Below are positions 33,411 to 42,081 of a stretch of 50,757 nucleotides of DNA, piece by piece; within the stretch, counting starts at the first letter, position 1; each line of letters opens with the position of its first letter. A program made the position numbers and the translations under genes. Under the pieces are notes generated by a model, which was not told the DNA's origin, ran no database searches, and saw only the letters and a list, made by a program, of their open reading frames with translations. The stretch covers positions 1-50,757 of the forward strand of contig NZ_FOKP01000034.1 of the NCBI RefSeq assembly GCF_900112185.1, read 5' to 3'. The stretch is from Allobosea sp. CRIB-10. GTDB lineage: Bacteria > Pseudomonadota > Alphaproteobacteria > Rhizobiales > Beijerinckiaceae.

Positions 33411-34415
33411 TCAGGTCATCGACAGGACGACCTTTCCTTTCGCCCGGCCGGTACCCAGATGCGCGAAAGCGGCCGGCAAGCTCTCGAACGGGAAGACCTG
33501 ATCGATCACAGGCTTTATACGGTCCTCATCGACGAGACGAGCGATCCCGGCGAGCTGCGCGCCATCGGACTCGGTCAGGAAGCGATAATAGGAAACGCCA
33601 GTCTTCCGGCTGGTCGCGAAGACGCGCCGTGCCATGAACCACATGACGAGCCGGATCAGCGGATTGGCTCCGATCTGGTCCGCGAACTAACGGTCCGGCG
33701 GGCCGACGATCGAGACGACCGAGCCGCCGCGCCGCGCCACCTTGAACGCATCGAGCGTGAAGGCGCCGCCCAGCGTATCGAAGACGATGTCGTAATCGCC
33801 GGGCTCGGTGAGGTAGTCCTGCTTGTCATAGGCTATGATGGTGTCGGCCCCGAGCGCGCGGACGAATTCGGCGTTCCTGCTGCTCGTCGTCGTGGTGACA
33901 TGCAGGCCGAGCGCCTTGGCATACTGAATGGCGAAGGTGCCGACGCCGCCCGAGCCGGCATGGATCAGGATGCGCTGCCCGGCTTTCGCCCGTGCCCGGT
34001 CCACCAGTCCCTGCACCGTCGTCAGGCCGACCAGAGGGAGCGAGGCGGCTTCCACATGCGTGAGCGCCGCGGGTTTGCGCGCGAAGAAGGATTGCGGCAG
34101 GGCGATCTTCTCGGGGAAGGTTCCGATGGTTTCGCGCGAGGCCCGCACGAAGACCTCGTCGCCCGGCCTGAAGGCTGTGACGTTCGATCCCACGGCGCGC
34201 ACCGTGCCGCTGGCGTCGAAGCCAATGGTGTGTGGCAGGTCGTATCGGATGACCTGCTTCAGGTCGCCGGCGATCGTCTTCTGATCGATCGGATTGAGCG
34301 CGGCTGCCTTGATGTCGCAGACGACCTCGTCAGCCCCTGGCACAGGGTCAGGAAGGTCGAGGAGCCGGACGACATCCGGAATCTTGCCGTAAGCCGTCAT
34401 CATATAGGCGCGCAT
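33411..34415 (-). pseudogene. NADP-dependent quinone/zinc-type oxidoreductase interrupted by one amber codon
   Basis: The frame from ATG at 34415 encodes a medium-chain dehydrogenase (quinone oxidoreductase type): LPHTIGFDASGTV, the cofactor motif HAGSGGVGTFAIQYA, and no zinc-cysteine set. It stops at TAG (33687-33689) after PPDR. The same frame continues without another stop through FADQIGANPLIRL and RKTGVSYYRFL to 33411, completing a normal 334-residue protein. A single G-to-T change (GAG to TAG) or a sequencing error explains it. It lies six bases downstream of the MerR gene. Confidence 0.85.
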
Positions 34416-34421
34416 GGCAGG

Positions 34422-34904
34422 TTAGACCGCTCTGGCGCGAGGACGCCGCATTGCCTTGCCGGCCGGTTTGTCGTCGACCGCGCCTGTCGGCGTGTCGACA
34501 GCCTTGCCGAGCATCCGCGACAGAACCCTGCGGGCATTGGCGGCGCAATCCATGTCGCCGGGCTTCGCCTCGATGTCGCCGATGAGTCCCACGAGCTGCG
34601 CCTTGCTCTCAGCCAGCCGGTGCTCCAGCGCCTCGATGTCCCTGACCTTCTTTCGGAGAGCATCGAGCAGCGCATCATGCTCCCACCGCTCTAGGTCGCT
34701 CGGGAGAAGCGTGCGGATCTCGTCGAGCGTGAAGCCCGCCTTCTGCGCCGTCGTGATGAGTTCGAGGACGAGCACCGCATCGGACGAATAGGTGCGGTAG
34801 CCGTTCGGACGACGGTCTACCGTCTTCAGGAGGCCCGCGCTCTCATAGAAGCGGATGCGCGAGTTTGTCAGGCCGGTCCGCTTGGCCAGTTCCCCGATGT
34901 TCAT
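34422..34904 (-). CDS. MerR-family transcriptional regulator
   Basis: 160 residues. The N-terminal winged helix reads MNIGELAKRTGLTNSRIRFY, then YESAGLL and GYRTY, standard MerR. The central coiled coil is at about 75-110. There is one cysteine (C118 area), so no metal cluster or metal site is evident; an organic or aldehyde effector is more likely. It is divergent from the Old Yellow Enzyme gene and precedes the broken oxidoreductase. It probably acts at both boxes at 34932 and 38914. Confidence 0.9.
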   Translation of the reverse strand: MNIGELAKRTGLTNSRIRFYESAGLLKTVDRRPNGYRTYSSDAVLVLELITTAQKAGFTLDEIRTLLPSDLERWEHDALLDALRKKVRDIEALEHRLAESKAQLVGLIGDIEAKPGDMDCAANARRVLSRMLGKAVDTPTGAVDDKPAGKAMRRPRARAV

Positions 34905-34931
34905 GGTCGCAAATCCCAGTGAAAAATTCTC

Positions 34932-34962
34932 TTGACCTTCAACTTAACTGAAACGTTACGGT
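34932..34962 (+). promoter_or_regulatory. MerR-type promoter (19-base spacer), box 1
   Basis: TTGACC (34932-34937) and TACGGT (34957-34962) are separated by 19 bases, the lengthened spacer typical of MerR-activated promoters. The spacer contains an imperfect dyad TTCA-n7-TGAA at 34939-34953. It reads into the Old Yellow Enzyme gene. Confidence 0.75.
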
Positions 34963-34989
34963 CTGTCCAAATCTTTCTAGGAGCGACCG

Positions 34990-36228
34990 ATGTCCCTGTT
35001 TTCCCCGCTTGTCCTGCCCAACGGCGCCACTATCCCGAACCGCATCGCCAAGGCGGCGATGGAAGAGAACATGGCCGACGATGATCATGCCCCGTCGGTC
35101 GAACTCATCCGCCTGTACCAGAACTGGGCCGATGGCGAGGCCGGGCTGATCATCACCGGCAACGTCATGGTCGACGCCCGCGCCATGACGGGTCCGGCGG
35201 GTGTGGTGCTGGAAGATGATCGCTATCTCGACCGCTTCAAGGCCTGGGCCGATGCGGCCCGCTCGGGCGGCGGCCAGGTCTGGATGCAGATCAACCATCC
35301 CGGCCGGCAGATGCCTGCCGGTCTGGGTCAGGAGACGCTGGCGCCGTCCGCGATCGCGCTGGACCTCGGCGCGCAGTCGAAGCGCTTTCCGGTGCCGCGC
35401 GAGATGACGGAGGCCGATATCGCCGAGGTCGAGCAGCGCTTCGTGAAGACCGCTCTCCTGGCCGAGGCGGCCGGGTTTGCCGGCGTGGAGATCCATGCGG
35501 CGCACGGCTATCTGCTCAGCCAGTTCCTATCCCCCTTGTCGAACCATCGGCAGGACCGCTGGGGCGGCAGCTTGGAGAACCGCGCACGCCTGCTGCTCGA
35601 CATCGTGCGCGGCGTGCGCGCTGTCGTCGCTCCCGGTTTTGCAGTCTCGATCAAACTCAACTCCGCCGACTTCCAACGCGGCGGATTCTCCCCGGAGGAT
35701 GCGCAGGCCGTGGTCGTGATGCTCAATTCCCTCGGCGTCGATCTCGTCGAACTCTCAGGCGGCAGCTATGAGGCGCCGGCGATGATGGGCTCGGCTCGGG
35801 ACGAGCGTACCCTCGCGCGCGAAGCGTATTTTCTTGAATTCGCCCGCGACATCGCCACGGTCGCGACCATGCCTCTGATGGTCACCGGCGGGATCAGGCG
35901 GCGCGAGGTCGCGGAGCAGGTCGTCGCCAGCGGTGTGGCCATGGCGGGGATCGCCACCGCACTCGCGATCGATCCGAGCCTTCCGCGCAAATGGAAGCAG
36001 GGTCAGGCGGACGCTCCCGCACTGAAGCCGATCACCTGGAAGAACAAGCCGATCGCGTCGGCGGCTCATATGGCAGCGGTCCGATACCAGCTCGTGCGCC
36101 TCGGCGACCGGCGGCGCACAGCGCCGAAGGTGTCGCCGATCTGGGCGCTGATCACCGCGCAGATGGCCGCCAGGCGACACACCCGGCGATACCGGCACTG
36201 GATGGCGCAACGGCGCTCGGCCGCCTGA
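34990..36228 (+). CDS. Old Yellow Enzyme-family NADH:flavin oxidoreductase
   Basis: 412 residues, longer than the usual 360-370 because of a basic C-terminal tail of about 50 residues (after about residue 355). The FMN barrel includes MQINHPGRQ, the substrate-binding pair H169/H172 in IHAAHGYLL, and DRWGGSLENRAR. It reduces activated alkenes such as enals and enones or quinones. It starts 27 bases after the MerR-type promoter. It pairs with the aldehyde dehydrogenase next, suggesting detoxification of unsaturated aldehydes. Confidence 0.9.
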   Translation: MSLFSPLVLPNGATIPNRIAKAAMEENMADDDHAPSVELIRLYQNWADGEAGLIITGNVMVDARAMTGPAGVVLEDDRYLDRFKAWADAARSGGGQVWMQINHPGRQMPAGLGQETLAPSAIALDLGAQSKRFPVPREMTEADIAEVEQRFVKTALLAEAAGFAGVEIHAAHGYLLSQFLSPLSNHRQDRWGGSLENRARLLLDIVRGVRAVVAPGFAVSIKLNSADFQRGGFSPEDAQAVVVMLNSLGVDLVELSGGSYEAPAMMGSARDERTLAREAYFLEFARDIATVATMPLMVTGGIRRREVAEQVVASGVAMAGIATALAIDPSLPRKWKQGQADAPALKPITWKNKPIASAAHMAAVRYQLVRLGDRRRTAPKVSPIWALITAQMAARRHTRRYRHWMAQRRSAA

Positions 36229-36237
36229 ACGAAAGCC

Positions 36238-36261
36238 GCGCGCCGGCCAGCGCCGGCGCGC
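36238..36261. other. Perfect 10-bp GC hairpin between OYE and aldehyde dehydrogenase genes
   Basis: Arms gcgcgccggc (36238-36247) and gccggcgcgc (36252-36261) around loop cagc, ten bases after the Old Yellow Enzyme stop. It lacks a T-run; it may stabilise the upstream message or act as partial terminator inside the operon. Confidence 0.45.
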
Positions 36262-36310
36262 TCCCCCATCGTCTCCAGGACCAAACCGATCCTCGAGACA
36301 AACTCGTGAG

Positions 36311-37750
36311 ATGAACGTGACGGTTCCGGCTCTCCTCGATCCCCTCGCCGACATGGCAGGCCTGCTGGAACGCCAGCGCGCCGCCTTTCTCAATGATGGG
36401 CCGCCCAGCCTTGGCGAGCGCAAGAAGCGCCTCAAGCGCCTGCGCGATGTGGTCCTCGCGCATCGCAGCGCTTTGGGCGATGCGGTCAGCGCCGATTTCG
36501 GCCACCGCTCCCGTCACGAGACCGAGATCATGGAACTGGTCGGCGTCGTCCAGTCGATCGACTATCTCACGCGAAACCTGCGCCGTTTCATGAAGCGCGA
36601 GCGTCGCCATGTCGATCTGTTCTACCGCTCGGGTCGCGCCTATGTGCACTATCAGCCCAAGGGCGTGATCGGCGTGATGGCGCCCTGGAATTACCCCATC
36701 TCCCTGACGCTCATCCCGCTTGCGACCGCTCTGGCCGCCGGCAACCGCGCTATGCTGAAGCCCTCCGAGCTCACGCCGCGGACCAGCGAGCTGATGCAGC
36801 GGATGCTCGCCTCGGTCTTCCCGGCGGAAGAGGTCGCGGTCGTCCTCGGCGGGCCGCAGGTCGGCGCCGCGTTCAGCGGCCTGCCGTTCGATCATCTGCT
36901 GTTCACTGGAAGTACGCCGGTCGGCCGCAAGGTCATGAAGGCGGCGAGCGACAATCTCGTGCCGGTGACGCTGGAGCTCGGCGGCAAGAGCCCCGCAATC
37001 GTCGCAAAAGGCCATGTCAACGAACGCACGATCGGCAGTCTCGTCTTCGGCAAGCTCTCCAATAGTGGGCAGACCTGCGTCGCCCCGGATTACGCCCTCG
37101 TGCATGAGGACGACGTTGAAGCGTTCGTCGGACAATTCGGCGCGGCCGTCACGCGCGCCTATCCGGCGGGGCCGACAGGCGACGACTACACCTCGATCGT
37201 CAATGATCGGCACTACGAGCGCCTGAAGGGGCTGATCGACGATGCGCGGCGCCTCGGCGCTCGCGTCATCGAGGCCGGCACGCTGCCAAAGACTGCCATC
37301 GCGCGACCGCGCACGCTCGCGCCGACCCTGGTCGTGGGCGCCACGGACGATATGGCGGTCATGCAGGAAGAAATCTTCGGCCCGATCCTACCGGTACAGA
37401 CCTATCGGACGATCGACGACGTGATCGAGTACGTGAACGCGCGCACCCGTCCGCTGGCGCTCTATTATTTCGGCGAGCGGGATGCCGATTGCGCAAGTCT
37501 GCTGGCGCGCACGACCTCCGGCAATGTCGGCATCAACAACACGATGATCCATGTCGCGCAGGATGATCTGCCGTTCGGCGGCGTCGGCCCAAGCGGCATG
37601 GGCGCCTATCACGGCATCGAGGGCTTCCGGGCCATGAGCCATGCGAAAGGCGTGTTCGAACAGGGGCGGTGGGCGTTGCCGAGCTTGCTGAGGGCACCTT
37701 TCGGCCGGCTGGTGGATCTGGCCTTGTCGAGCGTGCTCGGCCGACGCTGA
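36311..37750 (+). CDS. Coniferyl aldehyde dehydrogenase-like enzyme
   Basis: 479 residues, ALDH superfamily. The active-site glutamate E222 lies in TLELGGKSP and the nucleophile C256 in NSGQTCVAPDY. GVIGVMAPWNYPISL and FTGSTPVGRKVMKAA are typical of the CalB/YwdH class 3-like branch, which oxidises coniferyl and related aldehydes to acids with NAD(P). The C-terminal segment ends with a hydrophobic tail (LVDLALSSVL) which may bind membranes. It is in the same transcription unit direction as the Old Yellow Enzyme, 82 bases downstream. Confidence 0.85.
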   Translation: MNVTVPALLDPLADMAGLLERQRAAFLNDGPPSLGERKKRLKRLRDVVLAHRSALGDAVSADFGHRSRHETEIMELVGVVQSIDYLTRNLRRFMKRERRHVDLFYRSGRAYVHYQPKGVIGVMAPWNYPISLTLIPLATALAAGNRAMLKPSELTPRTSELMQRMLASVFPAEEVAVVLGGPQVGAAFSGLPFDHLLFTGSTPVGRKVMKAASDNLVPVTLELGGKSPAIVAKGHVNERTIGSLVFGKLSNSGQTCVAPDYALVHEDDVEAFVGQFGAAVTRAYPAGPTGDDYTSIVNDRHYERLKGLIDDARRLGARVIEAGTLPKTAIARPRTLAPTLVVGATDDMAVMQEEIFGPILPVQTYRTIDDVIEYVNARTRPLALYYFGERDADCASLLARTTSGNVGINNTMIHVAQDDLPFGGVGPSGMGAYHGIEGFRAMSHAKGVFEQGRWALPSLLRAPFGRLVDLALSSVLGRR

Positions 37751-37788
37751 GCCAAGCAGCGTTGCCGACAATGGCTGCGTGCGTGGGC

Positions 37789-37821
37789 GCATTGCAGAGA
37801 GATTCTGGCTCCCTGCAATGC
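37789..37821. terminator. Bidirectional hairpin between convergent genes
   Basis: Arms GCATTGCAG (37789-37797) and CTGCAATGC (37813-37821) are perfect; after one mismatch three more pairs extend the stem, leaving a seven-base loop. It lies between the convergent aldehyde dehydrogenase and hydrolase genes. Confidence 0.6.
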
Positions 37822-37847
37822 CGCCGATTTGACGATGGCGACCGCGC

Positions 37848-38684
37848 CTAGCTGCGGATGAACTTCAGCAGATCCGCGTTGACGACATCGGCGTTGACGG
37901 TGAGCATCCCGTGCGAGAAGCCGGGATAGATGATCAGCGTGCTGTTCTGCAGCAGCTTGTCCTGCATGATCGCCGCACATTTGTAGGGAACGACCTGGTC
38001 GTCGTCGCCCTGCATGACCAGCATCGGGACGGTGATCGCCTTCAGGTCCTCGGTCTGGTCGGTCTCGGAGAAGGCCTTGATGCCTTCGTAATGCGCCTTG
38101 GCGCTGCCCATCATGCCCTGCCGCCACCAATTCTCGATCACCCCTTGCGAAGGCTTGGCGCCCGGACGGTTGTAGCCGTAGAACGGCCCCGCCGGGACGT
38201 CGATGAAGAACTGCGCCCTGTTGGCCGCCAAGGCCGCCCGGAAACCGTCGAAAACCTCGATCGGCGTGCCGTCCGGATTGCTGGCCGTCTTGACCATCAG
38301 CGGCGGCACGGCACTGACCAGCACCCCTTTGGCGACGCGGCCCTGAGGCTGGCCGTGCTGTGCGATATAGCGCGCGACCTGCCCGCCGCCGGTCGAATGG
38401 CCGATATGGATGGCATTCCTGAGGTCGAGATGTTCGGCGACCGCCGAAGCGTCGGCCGCATAGTGATCCATGTCATGCCCGTCGCTGACCTGCGCAGAGC
38501 GGCCGTGCCCACGCCTGTCATGGGCAACGACGCGAAAGCCTTCCTTGAGGAAGAACAGCATCTGGTTGTCCCAGTCATCGGCGCTGAGCGGCCAGCCATG
38601 GTGGAAATGGATGGGCTGCGCGTCCCTCGGCCCCCAATCCTTGTAGAAGATCTCGGTCCCGTCGCGGGTGGTGACGAATGGCAT
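37848..38684 (-). CDS. Alpha/beta hydrolase (non-heme chloroperoxidase/esterase type)
   Basis: 278 residues from ATG at 38684 with AAGGAGAG upstream; a longer frame starts 33 bases earlier. Nucleophile elbow GHSTGG (S97), acid in QGDDDQVVP, histidine in GFSHGM. HHGWPLSADDWD near residue 29-40 and the length match cofactor-free haloperoxidase/aryl esterases. It is divergent from the acetoacetate-decarboxylase-like gene and convergent with the aldehyde dehydrogenase. Confidence 0.88.
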   Translation of the reverse strand: MPFVTTRDGTEIFYKDWGPRDAQPIHFHHGWPLSADDWDNQMLFFLKEGFRVVAHDRRGHGRSAQVSDGHDMDHYAADASAVAEHLDLRNAIHIGHSTGGGQVARYIAQHGQPQGRVAKGVLVSAVPPLMVKTASNPDGTPIEVFDGFRAALAANRAQFFIDVPAGPFYGYNRPGAKPSQGVIENWWRQGMMGSAKAHYEGIKAFSETDQTEDLKAITVPMLVMQGDDDQVVPYKCAAIMQDKLLQNSTLIIYPGFSHGMLTVNADVVNADLLKFIRS

Positions 38685-38913
38685 GGCTGCTCTCCTTCCT
38701 GCAGGTGACTGGATCAAACAGGCTCAACTTCGAAAACTTGCGACTGCGGCCGGCACAGGGGCCCTCTGGGCGGGACCTCAGCATCCGGCGCTTCCAGTCC
38801 ATCAAACATGGCGGGGCCGAGCGTAAGATTAAACCTATGTTGAAGGTCAAGCGGCGGTTGTCGCGTTCCGGCGGCCAGCATGTCCGGCCGCCCAAAGGAG
38901 CTACGAAAGCCGC

Positions 38914-38944
38914 TTGACACTAAAGTTAACTTTAACGTTAGAGC
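38914..38944 (+). promoter_or_regulatory. MerR-type promoter (19-base spacer), box 2
   Basis: TTGACA (38914-38919) and tagagc (38939-38944) are 19 bases apart and flank a perfect 14-base palindrome taaagttaacttta (38921-38934). Over 32 aligned bases 23 are identical to box 1, including cttgac, ttaact and aacgtta. The same regulator is likely to bind both. Confidence 0.7.
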
Positions 38945-38977
38945 TTCGACATCAGCAACCCCTTTGAGGTGCCGTCG

Positions 38978-39967
38978 ATGAACACCAGAAATCTCGCCGC
39001 TGCGTTCGGTGCTATCCTGAGCCTGCTCACCAGCTCCAGTTGGGCGGACGATCGCCCGGTGATGAAGCAACCGGAGAGCACGACCATGATCGACATCGCT
39101 GGCCAGCAGGTGCCCGTGGTCAAGGGCGGGCTCTACGACCGCTATCGCTCCAATCCTCCGCTGTCGGTCATTGCCGCAGAGGCGCCAGATGTGGACCTCT
39201 CCTGGTTCAGGCAGCTCAAAAAGGAGCGCGTCGACATCGGCTTCGAGTCCTACTCCCCGAATTTCTACTACAAGAACAGCCGGGTCACGGCGATCTTCAC
39301 GGCCGACCTGGACAAGCTGAAGGAACTCATGCCGGCCGAGGTGCTGGCGAAGGTTCAGCCGCTTCAGGTGTGGCCCGGCCGAGGCCTGATCGCCCTGACG
39401 GCTTACATCTATCGTTATTGCGATAATGACAGCTACGAAGAGATCGGCCTGTCTGTCATCACCAACAAGCCAGGCTCCTTCAATCTCGGCCCCTTCTCGT
39501 TGCTCGGCCAGATGATGGACAGCGATTTCTGGGGCTATGTGCTCAAGCTTCCGGTCAACACCGAACTGGCCCGGGTGCGCGGCGTGGTGGGCTACAACCT
39601 GCCGAAATGGCTGACCGACATCAGTTACAAGGAGACCGACAAATCCGTCGTCGTCGAGATTTTCGACGCACAGACCAGGAAGGTCGATGTCACCTTCGAG
39701 ACGCGCAAGCTTGCCGATGTTTCCAGCAAGGAATCGATGGTCAAGAACAGCTTCACCAACCTCGACCAGAAGGGCCGCCTGACGACAGGCTACACGGTCT
39801 CGCGCCAGTTGCGCCATGCCAGCAGCTCCAGCGCAGATGCCGTGAAGCTGACGCTCGGGGACGGTAGCCTGTCGACCTACATCAAGGCGCTCAAGCTCGG
39901 CACGCTGGTGAAGTATGAATACGTGCCGGAGTTCCAGGGCGCGCTATACTCGCCCAAAGTGCTGTGA
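38978..39967 (+). CDS. Exported acetoacetate decarboxylase-like protein
   Basis: 329 residues from ATG at 38978 (GAGG upstream; a GTG at 38969 is an alternative). A signal peptide ends at about SWA-DD (residues 23-25). The rest resembles the acetoacetate-decarboxylase fold: YRSNPPLSVIA, FTADLDKLKELMP, and GVVGYNLPKW, whose lysine occupies the place of the catalytic lysine region. Classic enzymes are cytoplasmic and about 250 residues, so export is unusual. It is under the second MerR-type promoter. It may bind or decarboxylate a keto acid, or bind another small compound, in the periplasm. Confidence 0.7.
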   Translation: MNTRNLAAAFGAILSLLTSSSWADDRPVMKQPESTTMIDIAGQQVPVVKGGLYDRYRSNPPLSVIAAEAPDVDLSWFRQLKKERVDIGFESYSPNFYYKNSRVTAIFTADLDKLKELMPAEVLAKVQPLQVWPGRGLIALTAYIYRYCDNDSYEEIGLSVITNKPGSFNLGPFSLLGQMMDSDFWGYVLKLPVNTELARVRGVVGYNLPKWLTDISYKETDKSVVVEIFDAQTRKVDVTFETRKLADVSSKESMVKNSFTNLDQKGRLTTGYTVSRQLRHASSSSADAVKLTLGDGSLSTYIKALKLGTLVKYEYVPEFQGALYSPKVL

Positions 39968-40300
39968 GGCGTGCCCCGGTCTTCATTTGGGAGCTCGACT
40001 GGCCTCCAGCCTGCTGAGGTCCCCATCGTTAGAGTGAACTGCCGGTCGCAAGGCCGGCATCCAATCAGCGCGCAGCTCTCGGGAGGTCCGCTTTCGGGCA
40101 GGAACTCAGAGTCTGCTTGTGGCGCATTCGATCCGCGCCGGATGTTCGATGAGTGGCCCAGGGCCGGCGTCCCATTAATGGCGTGTTCTGCTTGGGGCGA
40201 AGACAGTCAATTTGGAACCAGGCCGCTGCGCGCCGGCAGACGACAACGTCATTGGCACCGTTACGGCTGCTCAGGTTCTGTCGAGGTCCATGACCACACG
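39968..40300. other. 333-base intergenic region
   Basis: No credible gene between the decarboxylase-like gene and the convergent TetR gene. It contains a dispersed-repeat copy (40084-40130). I see no clear terminator. Confidence 0.5.
40084..40130. repeat. Dispersed intergenic repeat, copy C
   Basis: aggtccgctttcgggcag then gagtctgcttgtggcgca, which matches the order of the two halves seen in copies B and D. Confidence 0.45.
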
Positions 40301-40948
40301 CTATCCCCGCGCGTGGTCGTTGCCACCGTGCGCGGCGATGAACATGGCGACGGCCGACCGGCAGTAGGATTTGATTTCGTTGTCGTTCTCAGCTCTCGCC
40401 TGATCGAAGCGCGCGATCATCAGGAGATCTGATCCTTTGAAAAGCGCGCCAAACAAGCGGGCGGACTGGAGAGGATCGGGCACGTTCAGGAGCGCCTTGG
40501 CGTGCATCTGACGCAACAGGGCCTCGATTTGGCCGATAACATGGGCGCCGCCGGCCTCGTAAAAGAGCTTGCTTAGCGACTTTTGGTTCGTCTTGTCGGC
40601 CATGATCATGGCCTCGACACTGCGGACGTCCGGGCTCAGCAGCGTGCGAAGCAGGGATGTTCCCACCGCCATGAGCTGATCTTCGGCCGATCCCTCGACC
40701 CCTTCAACAAGGGCCAGAGGTGCAAACTGATGGCAGTGGGCCGCGATGGCCGCGCCGAACAGTGCCTCCTTGTTCTCGAAGTGCCGATAGATGCTGAGCT
40801 TCGAGATTTTCGCTCGCTGGGCGACCTTGTCCAGGGTCGTCGCTTGAAAACCCAATTCCACAAAGAGTTCGCTCGCGGCGTCGACGATCGTCTGACCGAG
40901 CGCTTGGTTGGGAGGCCGGCCGCGCCGGCCTTGGTTGTTTTCAGTCAC
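40301..40948 (-). CDS. TetR-family regulator
   Basis: 215 residues. After a basic leader (GRRGRPPNQ) the helix-turn-helix reads LDKVAQRAKISKLSIYRHF at about 38-56. The C-terminal half is of the AefR-like TetR_C type (FYEAGG, SARLFGALFKG). It is divergent from the flavoprotein gene, with an inverted repeat between; it likely represses that gene and itself. Confidence 0.88.
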   Translation of the reverse strand: MTENNQGRRGRPPNQALGQTIVDAASELFVELGFQATTLDKVAQRAKISKLSIYRHFENKEALFGAAIAAHCHQFAPLALVEGVEGSAEDQLMAVGTSLLRTLLSPDVRSVEAMIMADKTNQKSLSKLFYEAGGAHVIGQIEALLRQMHAKALLNVPDPLQSARLFGALFKGSDLLMIARFDQARAENDNEIKSYCRSAVAMFIAAHGGNDHARG

Positions 40949-40965
40949 GGCAATTATGGTCCTTG

Positions 40966-40992
40966 ACAGTATCCTAATTCCTTATACGATAC
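40966..40992. promoter_or_regulatory. Promoter/operator between TetR and flavoprotein genes
   Basis: The sequence ttgaca (about 40963-40968) followed by the inverted pair gtatc (40969-40973) and gatac (40988-40992) lies in an AT-rich stretch of the 110-base divergent gap. It is a reasonable TetR operator overlapping a rightward promoter. Confidence 0.45.
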
Positions 40993-41058
40993 CATTCAGT
41001 TTCCAAATTACGCAAGCGCGTTCGTCGGACGTTTGCCGATCGAAAGCACGAGAGATCC

Positions 41059-42072
41059 ATGCAGCGACGAACCCTGCTGAAGCTGGCTGCCGCGCTTTCC
41101 GCCATCGGCATCGCCCGCGCCCCGGCCACCGCCAGGTCCAGCCGATCCTCTTCCAACCAGAACAAGGAGCTCATCACCATGAATGACGTCATCATCATCG
41201 GCGGCAGCTTTGCCGGTCTCGCCGCCGCGCTGCAGCTCGGCCGTGCCCGCCGCAAGGTCACCGTTCTCGATACCGGCCTGCAGCGCAATCGCTTCGCCGG
41301 CCGCTCGCACGGTATGCTCGGCCACGATCACAAGCCACCATCGGCCATCCTGACCGAGGCGCGGCGGCAACTGGCGCACTATCCCACGATCAGGCTGGTC
41401 AATGCCGGGGCCGACAGCGTCTCCGGCGCCATCGACGATTTTTCCGTCCTCACCGGCGATGGCGAAAGCCTTAAGGCGCGCCGTCTGATCCTGAGCTATG
41501 GCATCGTCGACCAGATGCCTGATGTTCCGGGCTTTGCCGAAGCCTGGGGCACCGCCATCGTGCCCTGTCCCTATTGCGACGGCTTTGAAGTGGCCGACCA
41601 GCATTGGGGCCTTGTCTGGTCGGGTCCGCAGTCGATGAATCAGGTCAGGCTGTTTCACGATTGGACCGACAATTTGACGGTCTTCGCTGATGTCCACGAC
41701 ATCGCACCCGACTTCCGGGCCGATCTGGCAGGCCGCAAGGTACCTGTCATTGATGGACGGATCACCGGGGTCGCCCGTCACGGGAGCCATGGTGCCACCA
41801 TCAAGATCGATACCGGCCCCGATGTCGCGGTCGACATTCTGTTCGCGCATCCGCGCAACAAGCCGTCCGCCAGCCTGCATGAGACACTAGGTCTCACCAC
41901 CGTCGCTACGCCAACCGGCATCGCAATCAAGACCGACGACCGCCGCGAAACCAGCACGCCCGGCATTTATGCCGCCGGCGACCTCGCCAACCCCGGGATC
42001 CCCTCGGTCACCACGGCAACATGGCAAGGCGCGATGGCGGGCATCTTCGCCCAGCAGTCGATGCTGGTTTGA
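41059..42072 (+). CDS. Thioredoxin-reductase-like NAD(P)/FAD oxidoreductase with Tat-like leader
   Basis: 337 residues from ATG at 41059. Residues 1-40 look like a twin-arginine leader (RRTLLKLAAALSAIG). The flavoprotein proper begins at an internal ATG (41179, MNDVIIIGGSFAG) with AAGGAG nine bases before it. Thus there may be two products, one exported and one cytoplasmic. The FAD motif IIIGGSFAGLAAAL, redox motif CPYC (C170/C173 in the long form) and GIYAAGDL are present. Family members reduce thioredoxin-like or small disulfide substrates. It is divergent from TetR and followed by an ICMT-like gene. Confidence 0.85.
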   Translation: MQRRTLLKLAAALSAIGIARAPATARSSRSSSNQNKELITMNDVIIIGGSFAGLAAALQLGRARRKVTVLDTGLQRNRFAGRSHGMLGHDHKPPSAILTEARRQLAHYPTIRLVNAGADSVSGAIDDFSVLTGDGESLKARRLILSYGIVDQMPDVPGFAEAWGTAIVPCPYCDGFEVADQHWGLVWSGPQSMNQVRLFHDWTDNLTVFADVHDIAPDFRADLAGRKVPVIDGRITGVARHGSHGATIKIDTGPDVAVDILFAHPRNKPSASLHETLGLTTVATPTGIAIKTDDRRETSTPGIYAAGDLANPGIPSVTTATWQGAMAGIFAQQSMLV

Positions 42073-42081
42073 GAGCAGAGA

